This document shows positions 16,246 through 24,323 of a stretch of 64,000 bases of DNA, piece after piece. Location: positions 2,108,001 through 2,172,000 of the forward strand of contig OZ244571.1 in the NCBI GenBank assembly GCA_965217825.1, written 5' to 3'. Every line of letters starts with the position of its first letter. Position 1 is the stretch's first letter. The notes beneath the pieces are model-generated. The model did no database searches. It was not told the DNA's origin and saw nothing but the letters and a program-made list of their open reading frames with translations. The stretch is from VXNE01 sp965217825 (lineage in GTDB: Bacteria; Pseudomonadota; Gammaproteobacteria; Pseudomonadales; Azotimanducaceae). The translations under genes were made by a program, and so were the position numbers.

Positions 16246-18435
16246 ATGACGCTTGGCAGCGACATGAATGCGACCCTCGCCGAGGCGTTTCAGATCGCCA
16301 AGCCCCAGCGTCACGAGTTTCTGACCGTGGAGCACCTGTTGTTGGCGCTCCTGAACAACGCCGCCGCCAAGGATGTCCTGGTCGAGGTCGGCGCGGACCT
16401 GGATAGTTTGCGATCCGCGCTTGACGAACACATCGCGAACACGACGCCGCGCATTTCTGAGGGGGACCAGGACCGCGAAACACAGGCAACCCTGGGCTTC
16501 CAGCGCGTTCTTCGTCGCGCCGTGTTCCATACCCAGTCCAGAGGCCGCAAAGAACTGACTGGCGCGGACGTGCTCGCGTGCATTCTCGACGAGCAGGAGT
16601 CGGCCGCCTTCTACCTGTTGAAGCAACAGGACATCGAGCGCATCGATGTCGTCAACTACATGGAGGGGTCCGGAAGTACTTCGGCCACGACAGAGCAAGA
16701 GCAGCGGGAACAACGGGTGAAGCCGGAGCAGGGCCGGCCCAAACGCCTGGGCGAGATGCTGGTCGAGCGGAACGCCGTGCAGCGGGCCGACATCGACAGG
16801 GCGCTGCAGATTCAGCGCACCGTGGGCGGTCGGCTGGGCACGCTCCTGGTCCGCACGGGCACCATTTCCGAAGACACGCTGCTGCGCACGCTGGCGGAGC
16901 AGATCGGCGCGCGGTATCTCGCCGACGCGGAGGATTTTCCGGACACGCTGGACATGTACCGCTTCATGTCGGCGTCGCCGATCAAGCTCACATGGTTCCT
17001 CGACAACGCCGTCCTGATGTGGCAGCAGGACGAGGGCGTCTACTGTCTCGCCCGCGACCTACCGGACCACAAGGTGGAGGAGACGTTGGAATACTTCTAC
17101 CAGACCGCCCACGCGGCCGCTGGGGATGCTCCGCCCATCCGCTTCTGCCTCACCGCGAACCACCACCTCGATCGCGCTCTTGACTATGTCCGCCAGGAGC
17201 GCGCGATGGAGAACCTGTTCTCCGGCGACGAGGCGCAACATCTGCGCGATATGGCCGAGCAGGCTCCGGTGATCGAGCTGGTCAACAACCTGTTGTCCCA
17301 GGCTGTGGATCTGGGGGCGTCCGACATCCACGTCGAACCCACCGAAGAGACCTTCTCAGTGCGCATGCGCGTCGACGGCGTGATGCACACCCGGCTGACG
17401 CAGTCGAAGGACCGCTTCGCCGCCGTCGCGTCGCGCATCAAGCTGATCGCGGGCCTCGACATCGCGGAACGCCGGCTGCCCCAGGACGGCCGCATCACGG
17501 AGCGCGTTTCGGGGCGCGAGATGGACATCCGCGTGTCCACGGTGCCGTGCGCATTCGGCGAGTCCCTTGTCCTGCGCCTGCTCGCCACGGAGCGCGACGA
17601 CCTGGTGTTCGGCAACCTTGGCATGGAGCCCGACCATCTCAAGCTGTTCCGAGGCTGGCTCGGGACCACCAACGGCATCGTCCTCGTCACGGGTCCGACG
17701 GGTTCCGGCAAGTCCACCACGCTCGCCGCCGCCCTGGAGGAGATCGATGACGGCGCCAAGAAGATCATCACCGTGGAAGATCCGGTGGAATATCAGATGC
17801 CGAACATCACGCAGATGCAGGTCCACTCGGAAATCGGCCTCACCTTCGCCCGGTCGCTGCGCGCCATCCTGCGGCAGGATCCCGAGGTCATCATGATCGG
17901 CGAGATACGGGATCTCGAGACGGCGGAGATCGCCATTCGCTCGGCGCTGACCGGCCACGTGGTTCTGTCCACGTTGCACACCAACGACGCCATATCGAGC
18001 TTCACGCGCCTGATCGACATGGGCGTGGAGCCTTTCCTGGTCGCGGCGCCCGTTCGCGGCGTGCAGGCGCAGCGGCTGGTACGCAGGGCCTGTCCCAACT
18101 GCTCCGTGCCGGTGCCGCGACCGGCGCTGGCGGACGGCTACCTGGACGCCGTGCCGGCGCACATGCTCGGCAACCGCTGGGTCGCGGTCGAAGGCTGCGA
18201 CCACTGCCGCCACACGGGCTATCGCGGGCGCACCGGCATCTACGAGCTGGTGCCGATGACGGATGGCCTGCGGGACATGATCGTTTCCGGCGCGCACCTG
18301 AGCGAGCTGAAGCGCCTGGCGCGGGAACAGTGCTGCCGCACCCTGGTCGAGGACGGCCTCATCAAGGCGTCGCGCGGCGACACGACGGTGGAGGAGTTGA
18401 TGCGGGCCATGGTGATAGACGCCGAGGCGGGCTAG
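16246..18435 (+). CDS. gspE: T2SS ATPase GspE with N-terminal ClpA-type domain
   Basis: 729 aa from ATG 16246. Residues 1-140 match a ClpA N-domain, with both Clp repeats visible: RHEFLTVEHLLLALLNN, then GFQRVLRRAVFHTQSRGR and LDEQESAAFYLL. After a charged linker (141-165) comes a GspE N1E/MshEN-like domain (LGEMLVERNAVQRADIDRAL). The secretion ATPase follows, with Walker A GPTGSGKSTT near 482, an Asp box (VSTVPCAFGES), Walker B ILRQDPEVIMIGEIRD near 541 and a zinc motif CPNC...CDHC near 614-653. It drives pseudopilus assembly at the inner membrane. The Clp domain is in continuous frame with no stop between the parts. It heads the gspEFGH operon. Confidence 0.93.
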   Translation: MTLGSDMNATLAEAFQIAKPQRHEFLTVEHLLLALLNNAAAKDVLVEVGADLDSLRSALDEHIANTTPRISEGDQDRETQATLGFQRVLRRAVFHTQSRGRKELTGADVLACILDEQESAAFYLLKQQDIERIDVVNYMEGSGSTSATTEQEQREQRVKPEQGRPKRLGEMLVERNAVQRADIDRALQIQRTVGGRLGTLLVRTGTISEDTLLRTLAEQIGARYLADAEDFPDTLDMYRFMSASPIKLTWFLDNAVLMWQQDEGVYCLARDLPDHKVEETLEYFYQTAHAAAGDAPPIRFCLTANHHLDRALDYVRQERAMENLFSGDEAQHLRDMAEQAPVIELVNNLLSQAVDLGASDIHVEPTEETFSVRMRVDGVMHTRLTQSKDRFAAVASRIKLIAGLDIAERRLPQDGRITERVSGREMDIRVSTVPCAFGESLVLRLLATERDDLVFGNLGMEPDHLKLFRGWLGTTNGIVLVTGPTGSGKSTTLAAALEEIDDGAKKIITVEDPVEYQMPNITQMQVHSEIGLTFARSLRAILRQDPEVIMIGEIRDLETAEIAIRSALTGHVVLSTLHTNDAISSFTRLIDMGVEPFLVAAPVRGVQAQRLVRRACPNCSVPVPRPALADGYLDAVPAHMLGNRWVAVEGCDHCRHTGYRGRTGIYELVPMTDGLRDMIVSGAHLSELKRLAREQCCRTLVEDGLIKASRGDTTVEELMRAMVIDAEAG

Positions 18436-18462
18436 CCCCCGTACATCTCACCAGGCCGAACG

Positions 18463-19659
18463 ATGCCGGAATACGACTACGAGATCGTCGACAGCAACGG
18501 TCAAGCGAGCCAGGGCCGCGTTGAGGCCGCCTCCCGCGCGGACGTCGTGCGCCAGCTCTCCCGCGACGGCCAGACGGTCGTCGCCGTCGACGAGCACCGC
18601 GCCCCGGCGCTGGGCGGGCTGCGCCGCGGTCCGCGGGCCCAGGACGTGACCGTAGCTTTCAACGAACTCGCCACCCTGCTCGAGTCCGGTGTCGCCCTGG
18701 GGGATGCGGTGACGGCCCAGGGCCGAGGCACGCACCATCCCCATCTCGCGGTCGCGTTCGATGGGATGGCGCGCGGCCTCATGCGCGGGCAAAGCTACCT
18801 GGAGGCGCTGCGCGAGAGCGACTTGCCCCTTCCCGACTACGTCTACCAACTGGTCGAAGCCGGCGAACATAGCGGCCGTCTGGCCGAGGCGCTGCGCGGC
18901 GCGGTGCAGCAGATGGAATACGACCTGCGGGTCGCCTCGGACATCCGGGGGGCGCTCGCGTATCCGGCGATATTGATCGTCGCGGGCCTCGCGGCGGTGC
19001 TCATCGTATTCACCTTCGTCGTGCCGCAGTTTTCCAACCTGCTCGAGTCTGCCGAGGACCTGCCGTTCCTGGCGGCGGCCGTCCTCAATACCGGCGCCTG
19101 GTTCAACGCCAACGCCAGGTTGCTGGCGGTCATCGTCGTCGCCGCCGCCGCAGTCGGCGTGGCGCTGATGCGGCGCGAGGGATTTCGCCGCAGGCTGACC
19201 GACGCCGTCGCTACGCTGCCCCTGGTGCGCGGCTGGTTTTCGGAGGTCGACACCGCCAAGTGGGCCTCCGTCATGGGCGCGATGCTCGCGAGCCGCGTCG
19301 AACTCATGGACGCCTTGGGGCTAGCGTCCCGGGGCGTGCGGATCAGCCGCCGCAAGGAGCTGCTGGACCGGGCGGCGGACGATGTGAGAAGCGGCGTGGC
19401 GTTGTCGGCGGCGCTCGAGAAGCAGGACGCGCTGACGCCGACGGGCTACAATCTGATTCGCGTCGGCGAACAGTCTGGACGACTGGCGGAAATGATGCGG
19501 GCGCTGGCGAAGTTGTATGAAGAGAACAGCGCGCGGCGCATGCGGCGGGTTCTCACATTCATCGAGCCAGCGGCCGTCCTGCTGATCGGCGGGTTCCTGG
19601 GAACCATCATGATCGGCATGATATTGGCGATAACGAGTGTCAATGAGATTGTGCTTTGA
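18463..19659 (+). CDS. gspF: T2SS inner-membrane platform protein GspF
   Basis: 398 aa polytopic protein with two homologous cytoplasmic T2SSF domains (about 65-190 and 270-390), each starting with an FNELATLLESGV- or WASVMGAMLASRV-type helix. There are three transmembrane segments: ILIVAGLAAVLIVFTFVV, ARLLAVIVVAAAAVGVAL and a C-terminal AAVLLIGGFLGTIMIGMIL. GspF bridges the ATPase and the pseudopilus. It starts 27 bp after gspE. Confidence 0.96.
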   Translation: MPEYDYEIVDSNGQASQGRVEAASRADVVRQLSRDGQTVVAVDEHRAPALGGLRRGPRAQDVTVAFNELATLLESGVALGDAVTAQGRGTHHPHLAVAFDGMARGLMRGQSYLEALRESDLPLPDYVYQLVEAGEHSGRLAEALRGAVQQMEYDLRVASDIRGALAYPAILIVAGLAAVLIVFTFVVPQFSNLLESAEDLPFLAAAVLNTGAWFNANARLLAVIVVAAAAVGVALMRREGFRRRLTDAVATLPLVRGWFSEVDTAKWASVMGAMLASRVELMDALGLASRGVRISRRKELLDRAADDVRSGVALSAALEKQDALTPTGYNLIRVGEQSGRLAEMMRALAKLYEENSARRMRRVLTFIEPAAVLLIGGFLGTIMIGMILAITSVNEIVL

Positions 19660-19666
19660 GCGCCGC

Positions 19667-20134
19667 ATGAGCGAGCGCGCCACGAAGCGCGCCATGCGCG
19701 CCATGAGTAGCCCGGCCAGGGGATTCTCCCTGATCGAACTGATGATCGTGCTGGTCATCATTGGCCTGCTCGCCGGCCTGGTCGGCCCGCAACTCATGCG
19801 CAGGCTCGACACTTCCAGGATCAACGTCGCCGACACGCAGATCGTAATGCTGCGCGGCGCTCTGCAGACATACAGGATCGATGTCGGCACCTATCCCACG
19901 ACTGCCCAGGGCCTGGCGGCCCTGATGTCGCCGCCGGACGATGTCGCCGACTACTGGCGCGGTCCTTACCTGCAGGATGAATTGCCGGCCGACCCGTGGC
20001 GGAACCCCTATCAATACGAAGCCCCGGTGAACAGTCTCCAGGGCTTCGTCCTCTACTCCTTCGGCATGGACTCGGCCAAGGGCGGGGAAGGCGACAATGC
20101 GGACATCGGATACCTGCCGGAAGGAAGCTCGTAG
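19667..20134 (+). CDS. gspG: Major pseudopilin GspG
   Basis: 155 aa. It has a type IV prepilin signal, cleavage site ARG|FSLIELMIVLVIIGLLAGLV with Glu at +5. The C-terminal domain is typical of GspG, with TYRIDVGTYPTTAQGLAALM, the DPWRNPYQYEAP calcium-loop region and GGEGDNADIG near the end. ATG 19667 is chosen over GTG 19637 because the latter lies within gspF. It overlaps gspH by 38 bases. Confidence 0.96.
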   Translation: MSERATKRAMRAMSSPARGFSLIELMIVLVIIGLLAGLVGPQLMRRLDTSRINVADTQIVMLRGALQTYRIDVGTYPTTAQGLAALMSPPDDVADYWRGPYLQDELPADPWRNPYQYEAPVNSLQGFVLYSFGMDSAKGGEGDNADIGYLPEGSS

Positions 20135-20555
20135 GCCGCGGCGCGGCTTTACATTGCTTGAACTGCTGGTCGTGCTGGCCGTTCTCGGCCTGGCGACGGC
20201 GTTGGCGATGCCGAACCTCCAGCGCCTCTACGCCGCCGCGACGCAAGCGAGCGAGCGAGACTATGTCCTGGACCAGTTCTCCGCCCTCGGTCGCGAGGCC
20301 ATGATGCGCGGGCGTGCCTACGTGGTCTTCGGCAACGCGCCGCCGCCGGACCCCGCCGAAACGGCCCGCTATGCGGAGTACGAGACCTATGTCGTGGATG
20401 TCCCGGCGGGTTGGCGCCTGGGCCTCGACAGACCCCTGGTGGTGCTGGCGAACGGCGTCTGCCTGGGCGGGGCGCTGACGCTGTCCCACGAGGAGGCCGC
20501 CGCCGTGCGCGTCGAACTCGCGCCGCCGTACTGCCGCGTCGACGCGGACGCCTGA
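20097..20555 (+). CDS. gspH: Minor pseudopilin GspH-like
   Basis: 152 aa with prepilin signal RRG|FTLLELLVVLAVLGLATALA, followed by a GspH-like soluble domain (SALGREAMMRGRAYVVFG). Its position after gspG supports the GspH call. The only ATG in frame overlaps the 3' end of gspG. After it, 120 bp separate the gene from a convergent inserted gene, so the operon is interrupted before gspI. Confidence 0.85.
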   Translation: MRTSDTCRKEARRPRRGFTLLELLVVLAVLGLATALAMPNLQRLYAAATQASERDYVLDQFSALGREAMMRGRAYVVFGNAPPPDPAETARYAEYETYVVDVPAGWRLGLDRPLVVLANGVCLGGALTLSHEEAAAVRVELAPPYCRVDADA

Positions 20556-20674
20556 ACCCGCTGATAGCGATGGGCTTCGCATGTCGCCCCAGAACATCCC
20601 CAGATCGCGGCAGCGGCGGATCCGCGCCAATAAACGCACTCTCCGCTGCCCACACCGCTGGAGAGACTACTCGT

Positions 20675-21688
20675 CTACAGAGCGCTTTCGACATCGGGAA
20701 CCGCGGCGCGATCCCGCCTCGGCCACCGCGTCATTTCGTACCACCTTTCTGCGATCTCGGTGCCGTATCGATCCCTGCCCCGAGACAGACGCCGCATGAG
20801 GCCTATCGCCAAGGTCGTTGCCTTGTCATCGCCGGGCGACCGGCTACGCCACGGTTGCGGCGTCGTTGACCAACTGTCCAGTTGCTCCAGCGCGAACAAG
20901 GCCTTCGCCAAGTTGCGTGATCCAACTTCGTTCGAACGAAATCGGTCTACGTCGATGAACGTGTAGTCGAAGCGATTCCGTGAGCTCGACGCGCCGGGTG
21001 TCCAGGCGGGACGGCCGTTGTAAACCAGAACAGGCACGATGAGAGGTGGCTTTTCATCTACGCAATTGCCCGCGCACAGGTTTTCCGAAAGCGCTGCGGC
21101 GTACTGGCGCAGACGTTCCACCGCGTTGGGATAGGGATGCGAACAAAACTCGATCATCAGGACAGGTGTTCCCCGCGGGTGCCGTCTTCCGGGCAGGTAG
21201 TTCACCCGCCAGGATGCATCGATGTAGACCTCGCGAACATGCTGGACCCGACTCAGGTCAGAGAGAAAGCAGTTGCTGAACGTTAGTTCCAACTTCCGCG
21301 TGTCGAGGTCGGCCGCCAACTCGCTGGGCAGAAAGTCGAGGAAATCGCTGACAATTTCCTTGCAGTGGAACAAATAGCGGATTCGTGCATCCCTGGGACG
21401 CGACCTTGCTTCGTCCGACTCAATCCGTATCGAGTCTGCCTTGCGACAGGCCTCGCAGATTCCGTATTGGAGATCTCGCCCGTATTTCCAACAGTAGTAA
21501 CAGATGCCCAGGCGCTGGCCCACACCGGCGAGCACCTCTCCGGGATTGCCATCGTGGTACCGCGCAGTCCGCAAGCTCTCTTGCACAAAGCTCAGCGTCC
21601 TGTCCGTGCCGATATCCTTGAAGAACGACTCCGCCTCGATCTTGGTCAGGACCTCGTTCAACAACTCGCTGTTCATATGGTCAGACAT
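20675..21688 (-). CDS. Zinc-ribbon + Rpn/YhgA-like nuclease-fold protein
   Basis: 337 aa. The N-terminus (about 1-85) has a CYYC...CEAC zinc-ribbon-like pair. The middle has the layout of the Rpn/YhgA-like PD-(D/E)XK family: an acidic residue in REVYIDASWRVNYLPG, then VLMIEFCSHPYPNAVERLRQY, then LIVPVLVYNGRPAW. The usual ExQ of Rpn proteins reads ExC here, so catalysis is uncertain. It sits inside the T2SS operon in antisense orientation with a short paralogue of its N-terminus upstream. I recognise the fold but not a described family with this domain pair. Confidence 0.6.
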   Translation of the reverse strand: MSDHMNSELLNEVLTKIEAESFFKDIGTDRTLSFVQESLRTARYHDGNPGEVLAGVGQRLGICYYCWKYGRDLQYGICEACRKADSIRIESDEARSRPRDARIRYLFHCKEIVSDFLDFLPSELAADLDTRKLELTFSNCFLSDLSRVQHVREVYIDASWRVNYLPGRRHPRGTPVLMIEFCSHPYPNAVERLRQYAAALSENLCAGNCVDEKPPLIVPVLVYNGRPAWTPGASSSRNRFDYTFIDVDRFRSNEVGSRNLAKALFALEQLDSWSTTPQPWRSRSPGDDKATTLAIGLMRRLSRGRDRYGTEIAERWYEMTRWPRRDRAAVPDVESAL

Positions 21689-21727
21689 GCGCAGTCCCTG
21701 GATAGACGGTTGAGCGTGAAGTCGAAG

Positions 21728-21952
21728 TCACCGGCAGGAGGGACACGAACCGTCCACCAGGTCGTCGCCGTGCTTTAAGCACCATCTACAGAGGCCAAGG
21801 GTCTCGCTGACGTCTCCGAGGATCTCGCCGTGGTTGCAGTCGTACTTCCTCGCTAGACGAAGGACATCTGCGATGAACTCCGAAGTTTTTTCCGGCCCAA
21901 CCTTCGAGAAGTATGACTCGCGCGCCAGCATGAGCAGCACGCTGTTCAACAT
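21728..21952 (-). CDS. Small zinc-ribbon protein, paralogue of the downstream N-terminus
   Basis: 74 aa from ATG 21952. The sequence MLNSVLLMLARESYF...CRWCLKHGDDLVDGSCPSC parallels the first 75 residues of the 20675-21688 protein (MNSELLNEVLTKIEAESFF...CYYCWKYGRDLQYGICEAC). It lies 39 bp upstream of that gene on the same strand, so the two form a likely operon. It may be a partner protein or a truncated duplicate. The frame is open further upstream only through repeat DNA. Confidence 0.55.
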   Translation of the reverse strand: MLNSVLLMLARESYFSKVGPEKTSEFIADVLRLARKYDCNHGEILGDVSETLGLCRWCLKHGDDLVDGSCPSCR

Positions 21953-22084
21953 GTAGCTACCGCTGTGATTGGACACGTCCGGGCACTCAAAGGTGAACTG
22001 AAACAGGGGTAGAGAGGACACTGCGGTGATGCGGAATGTCAAGTCTGGCGTCGCACTGCGATATCGCACTGCGATATCGCACTG

Positions 22085-22190
22085 CGATAAGGACACCCAC
22101 CCTTTGTTGGGACACCCACTCTGCATCCTTTCTTGGGACACCCACTCTGCGATAAGGACACTCTGCGATAAGGACACCCATCCCGCCCCT
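22085..22190 (+). repeat. GGACACCCA(C/T) cluster ahead of the gspK 5' fragment
   Basis: Four clear units (AAGGACACCCACCC, TGGGACACCCACTC twice, AAGGACACCCATCC) and one partial copy, mixed with five copies of CTGCGATA. Plus orientation. The layout copies that in front of the pseudopilin signal in the intact gspK (25090-25235). Confidence 0.85.
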
Positions 22191-22274
22191 TGTTCGAACC
22201 GGGGCTTCGTGCTCATCGCGGCCCTTTGGACCTTGGCGGCGATGGCTGTCCTTGCAGTAGTTTCCTTGCAGTAG
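22187..22274 (+). pseudogene. Duplicated 5' fragment of gspK (signal helix only)
   Basis: The sequence encodes NRGFVLIAALWTLAAMAVLA and stops after SLQ. It matches the pseudopilin signal helix of the intact gspK 3 kb downstream (NRGFVLVATLWTLAAMAVLG) and is likewise preceded by GGACACCCAT units. Nothing of the GspK globular domain follows. The GGCGGCGATGGCTGTCCT part of the helix also contains the reverse repeat word TGGCTGTCC. Confidence 0.85.
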
Positions 22275-22580
22275 TTGGACCCTGGCGGCGATGGCTGTCC
22301 TTGCGACGGCCTTCCTTTTGGCCGGGCTATGGCTGTCCTTGCGGCTTGACGGCTTGATGGCTGTCCCTGCGGCCTGTCCTTGCGGCTTGATGGCTGTCCC
22401 TGCGGCCTCGTCCGTGATGCAGCTTGATGGCTGTCCCTGCGGCCTCTCCCTGCGGCCTCGCTTGATGGCTGTCCCTGCGGCCTCGCTTGATGCAGCTTGG
22501 TGGCTGTCCCTGCGGCCTCGCTTGATGCAGCTTGATGGCTGTCCCTGCGGCCTCGCTTGATGGCTGTCCCTGCGGCCTCT
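22236..22580 (-). repeat. TGGCTGTCC(C/T)TGCGGC minisatellite
   Basis: About ten copies of GATGGCTGTCC(C/T)TGCGGCCT lie in tandem at irregular 18-40 bp spacing, many with the CGCTTGATG or CTTGATGCAG linker. The first copies read GGACC(T/C)TGGCGGCGATGGCTGTCCTTGC, identical to codons of the gspK signal helix, so the array appears to grade out of the gspK fragment. On the minus strand it is the GGACAGCCATC repeat. Confidence 0.9.
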
Positions 22581-22682
22581 GCTTACTCAAGCCATGAGGC
22601 GCCTCTGTGGCCATCGAGCACGGCACGCCACATTGGGTCGCTGGCAATGGTGCGCGTCGGCTCGGGTGTTAGAATCCCGGAC

Positions 22683-23789
22683 ATGGCCAAGACCGTTCTC
22701 ACGAGCGATACTCCCGCGCGCTCCCCTGCTGAAGGCTCTTTTCTTACGAGGGGCACCCCCTCGCGGTCCCCTGCTGAAGGCTCCGCTCCGTTAGTGCCTC
22801 TGCGGGACGAACGGCGGCTTGACGTTGCGGCGGTGACGTATCGCAACGCGCCGCCCGAATTGGAGTTCCCCGGCTGCGAACCGATGCGCCTGACGCGCGA
22901 CGAGATCGACGCCTTCGAAGGGCGGCTGGAGTTCTGGGACGCCCGCGCGGAAACCGCCTGGGTGGTTCGCGAACCCACCAGCCCCGTGCACGAGCGCCCC
23001 GGGCAGGCGCTGGCGACTCTGGTGGACCGCATTGCTGCGGTGCGCGGTTCTCCCATCATCTCCTACGGCGCGATGGACCTGCTGCAGCGCGCCCCGGACG
23101 GCGCGCCTCGGCGGATCATGCAGGCGGACCAATCCGTATACCTGCGGCCGAAGCGCGTCGTCCTGCCGGGGCCGCGCGCGATGATCGTCGGCGAGCACGC
23201 GCTGCCGAACGTGGTGCTGGAGGTGGACCACACGACGGACGTGCGTCGGGGCAAGCTCCCGCAGTACGAGGCGTGGGAATTCCCGGAGGTGTGGGTCGAG
23301 GTGCCGGACTGGTCGGTGCCGAGCCGGCCTCGGGGGCTGGTGCCGGGATTGACGATCCACGTGCTGGAGGGTGGTGCGTACGAGACATCGGTCGATAGCC
23401 GGGCGTTTCCGGGCTGGACGTCGGAGGAGATCCACGCGGCGATGAACGAGACGACGCCGTCGGCGCGCACCTACGGGATTCTCGAGCGCGTCGGGACGCT
23501 GCTGGGCGCGCGGGAGGGCACGGGTCCGGACGACGATCCGCTGCTTCGCTCGCAGCGACGGCAGGGTTTCGAAGCGGGCCGCGCCGAGGGCCGCGCCGAG
23601 AGCCGTATGGCAATAGTGCGCGAAGTGCTACGGTCGCGGGGCATTGAGGTTTCGAAGCTGGACTTGGACGAATTTCCCGCGTTTTCAGAGTTGTCGGATT
23701 CCGATGTCGTCTCGGTGGCCCTCGATTCGGAGTCCGCGGCCGACTTTGCGCGGCGAGTCCGTCAGCAATTCCTCCGGGAGCGCGAATAA
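22683..23789 (+). CDS. Uma2-like (DUF820) PD-(D/E)XK protein
   Basis: 368 aa. The Uma2 core is visible as IMQADQSVYL (PD equivalent), LPNVVLEVDHTTDVRRGKL and YEAWEFPEVWVEVP. The C-terminus has an Ala/Glu/Arg coiled coil (RRQGFEAGRAEGRAESRMA) and ends in FARRVRQQFLRERE. The N-terminus has two copies of PARSPAEGS/PSRSPAEGS encoded by a 45-bp direct repeat. It is in T2SS-sense orientation between gspH and gspI but unrelated to secretion. Uma2 proteins are predicted endonucleases of unclear role. It is distinct from the four Uma2 genes at 55-60 kb. Confidence 0.7.
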   Translation: MAKTVLTSDTPARSPAEGSFLTRGTPSRSPAEGSAPLVPLRDERRLDVAAVTYRNAPPELEFPGCEPMRLTRDEIDAFEGRLEFWDARAETAWVVREPTSPVHERPGQALATLVDRIAAVRGSPIISYGAMDLLQRAPDGAPRRIMQADQSVYLRPKRVVLPGPRAMIVGEHALPNVVLEVDHTTDVRRGKLPQYEAWEFPEVWVEVPDWSVPSRPRGLVPGLTIHVLEGGAYETSVDSRAFPGWTSEEIHAAMNETTPSARTYGILERVGTLLGAREGTGPDDDPLLRSQRRQGFEAGRAEGRAESRMAIVREVLRSRGIEVSKLDLDEFPAFSELSDSDVVSVALDSESAADFARRVRQQFLRERE

Positions 23790-23851
23790 GCATTCAAGCT
23801 AATCGACGAACCAGATCCGGGTGCGCGTCCCACAGACGCCAACACCGGGCA

Positions 23852-24316
23852 TGTCTCAATCCTGCGTCGGACAGCGCCCGTCCAATCCTCAAACGCGCCG
23901 CGCGCCTCGCCGGCTTCACCCTGCTCGAAACCACTGTCGCCCTGGCGATCTTCGCCGCCGGGGGCATGGCCCTCTACGGCCTCTTCAACAGCAATCTGAT
24001 CGGGCTCGGCAAGGCCGCCGACATCTCGCGGCTCGAGCCCGCCGTGTTGCGAGCCGTCGAGCACCTGTCCTCGATCAACATTCGCGAGCAACCCATGGGT
24101 CAACTCCAAGTCGGCGGCTTCGACATCGCCTGGTCGTCGAACCTGGTCGAACCCGTGCGCCAGGGCCAATCGGCTGCGGGTTTTCTCGGCAGCTTCGAGA
24201 TCGGTCTCTACGACGTGGACATCGAACTCAGCCGGAATGGTCGACCAGGCAGCACCTACCGCGTGCGCCTGGCGGGCTACCAGAAGGTGCGCCAGTCTGA
24301 ACTCTTCATCGAGTAG
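23852..24316 (+). CDS. gspI: Minor pseudopilin GspI (start unresolved)
   Basis: The frame encodes a prepilin signal AGFTLLETTVALAIFAAGGMA followed by a GspI-like domain (VGGFDIAWSSNLVEPV, then RVRLAGYQKVRQSELFIE). The position before gspJ fits. No ATG, GTG or TTG occurs in this frame between the previous gene and the signal peptide. The nearest ATG (23851) is one frame off. Either a single-base indel lies between 23851 and 23910, or an unusual start (ATC or CTG) is used. The 5' limit given here is therefore nominal. Confidence 0.75.
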   Translation, partial: CLNPASDSARPILKRAARLAGFTLLETTVALAIFAAGGMALYGLFNSNLIGLGKAADISRLEPAVLRAVEHLSSINIREQPMGQLQVGGFDIAWSSNLVEPVRQGQSAAGFLGSFEIGLYDVDIELSRNGRPGSTYRVRLAGYQKVRQSELFIE

Positions 24317-24323
24317 CCGGACG

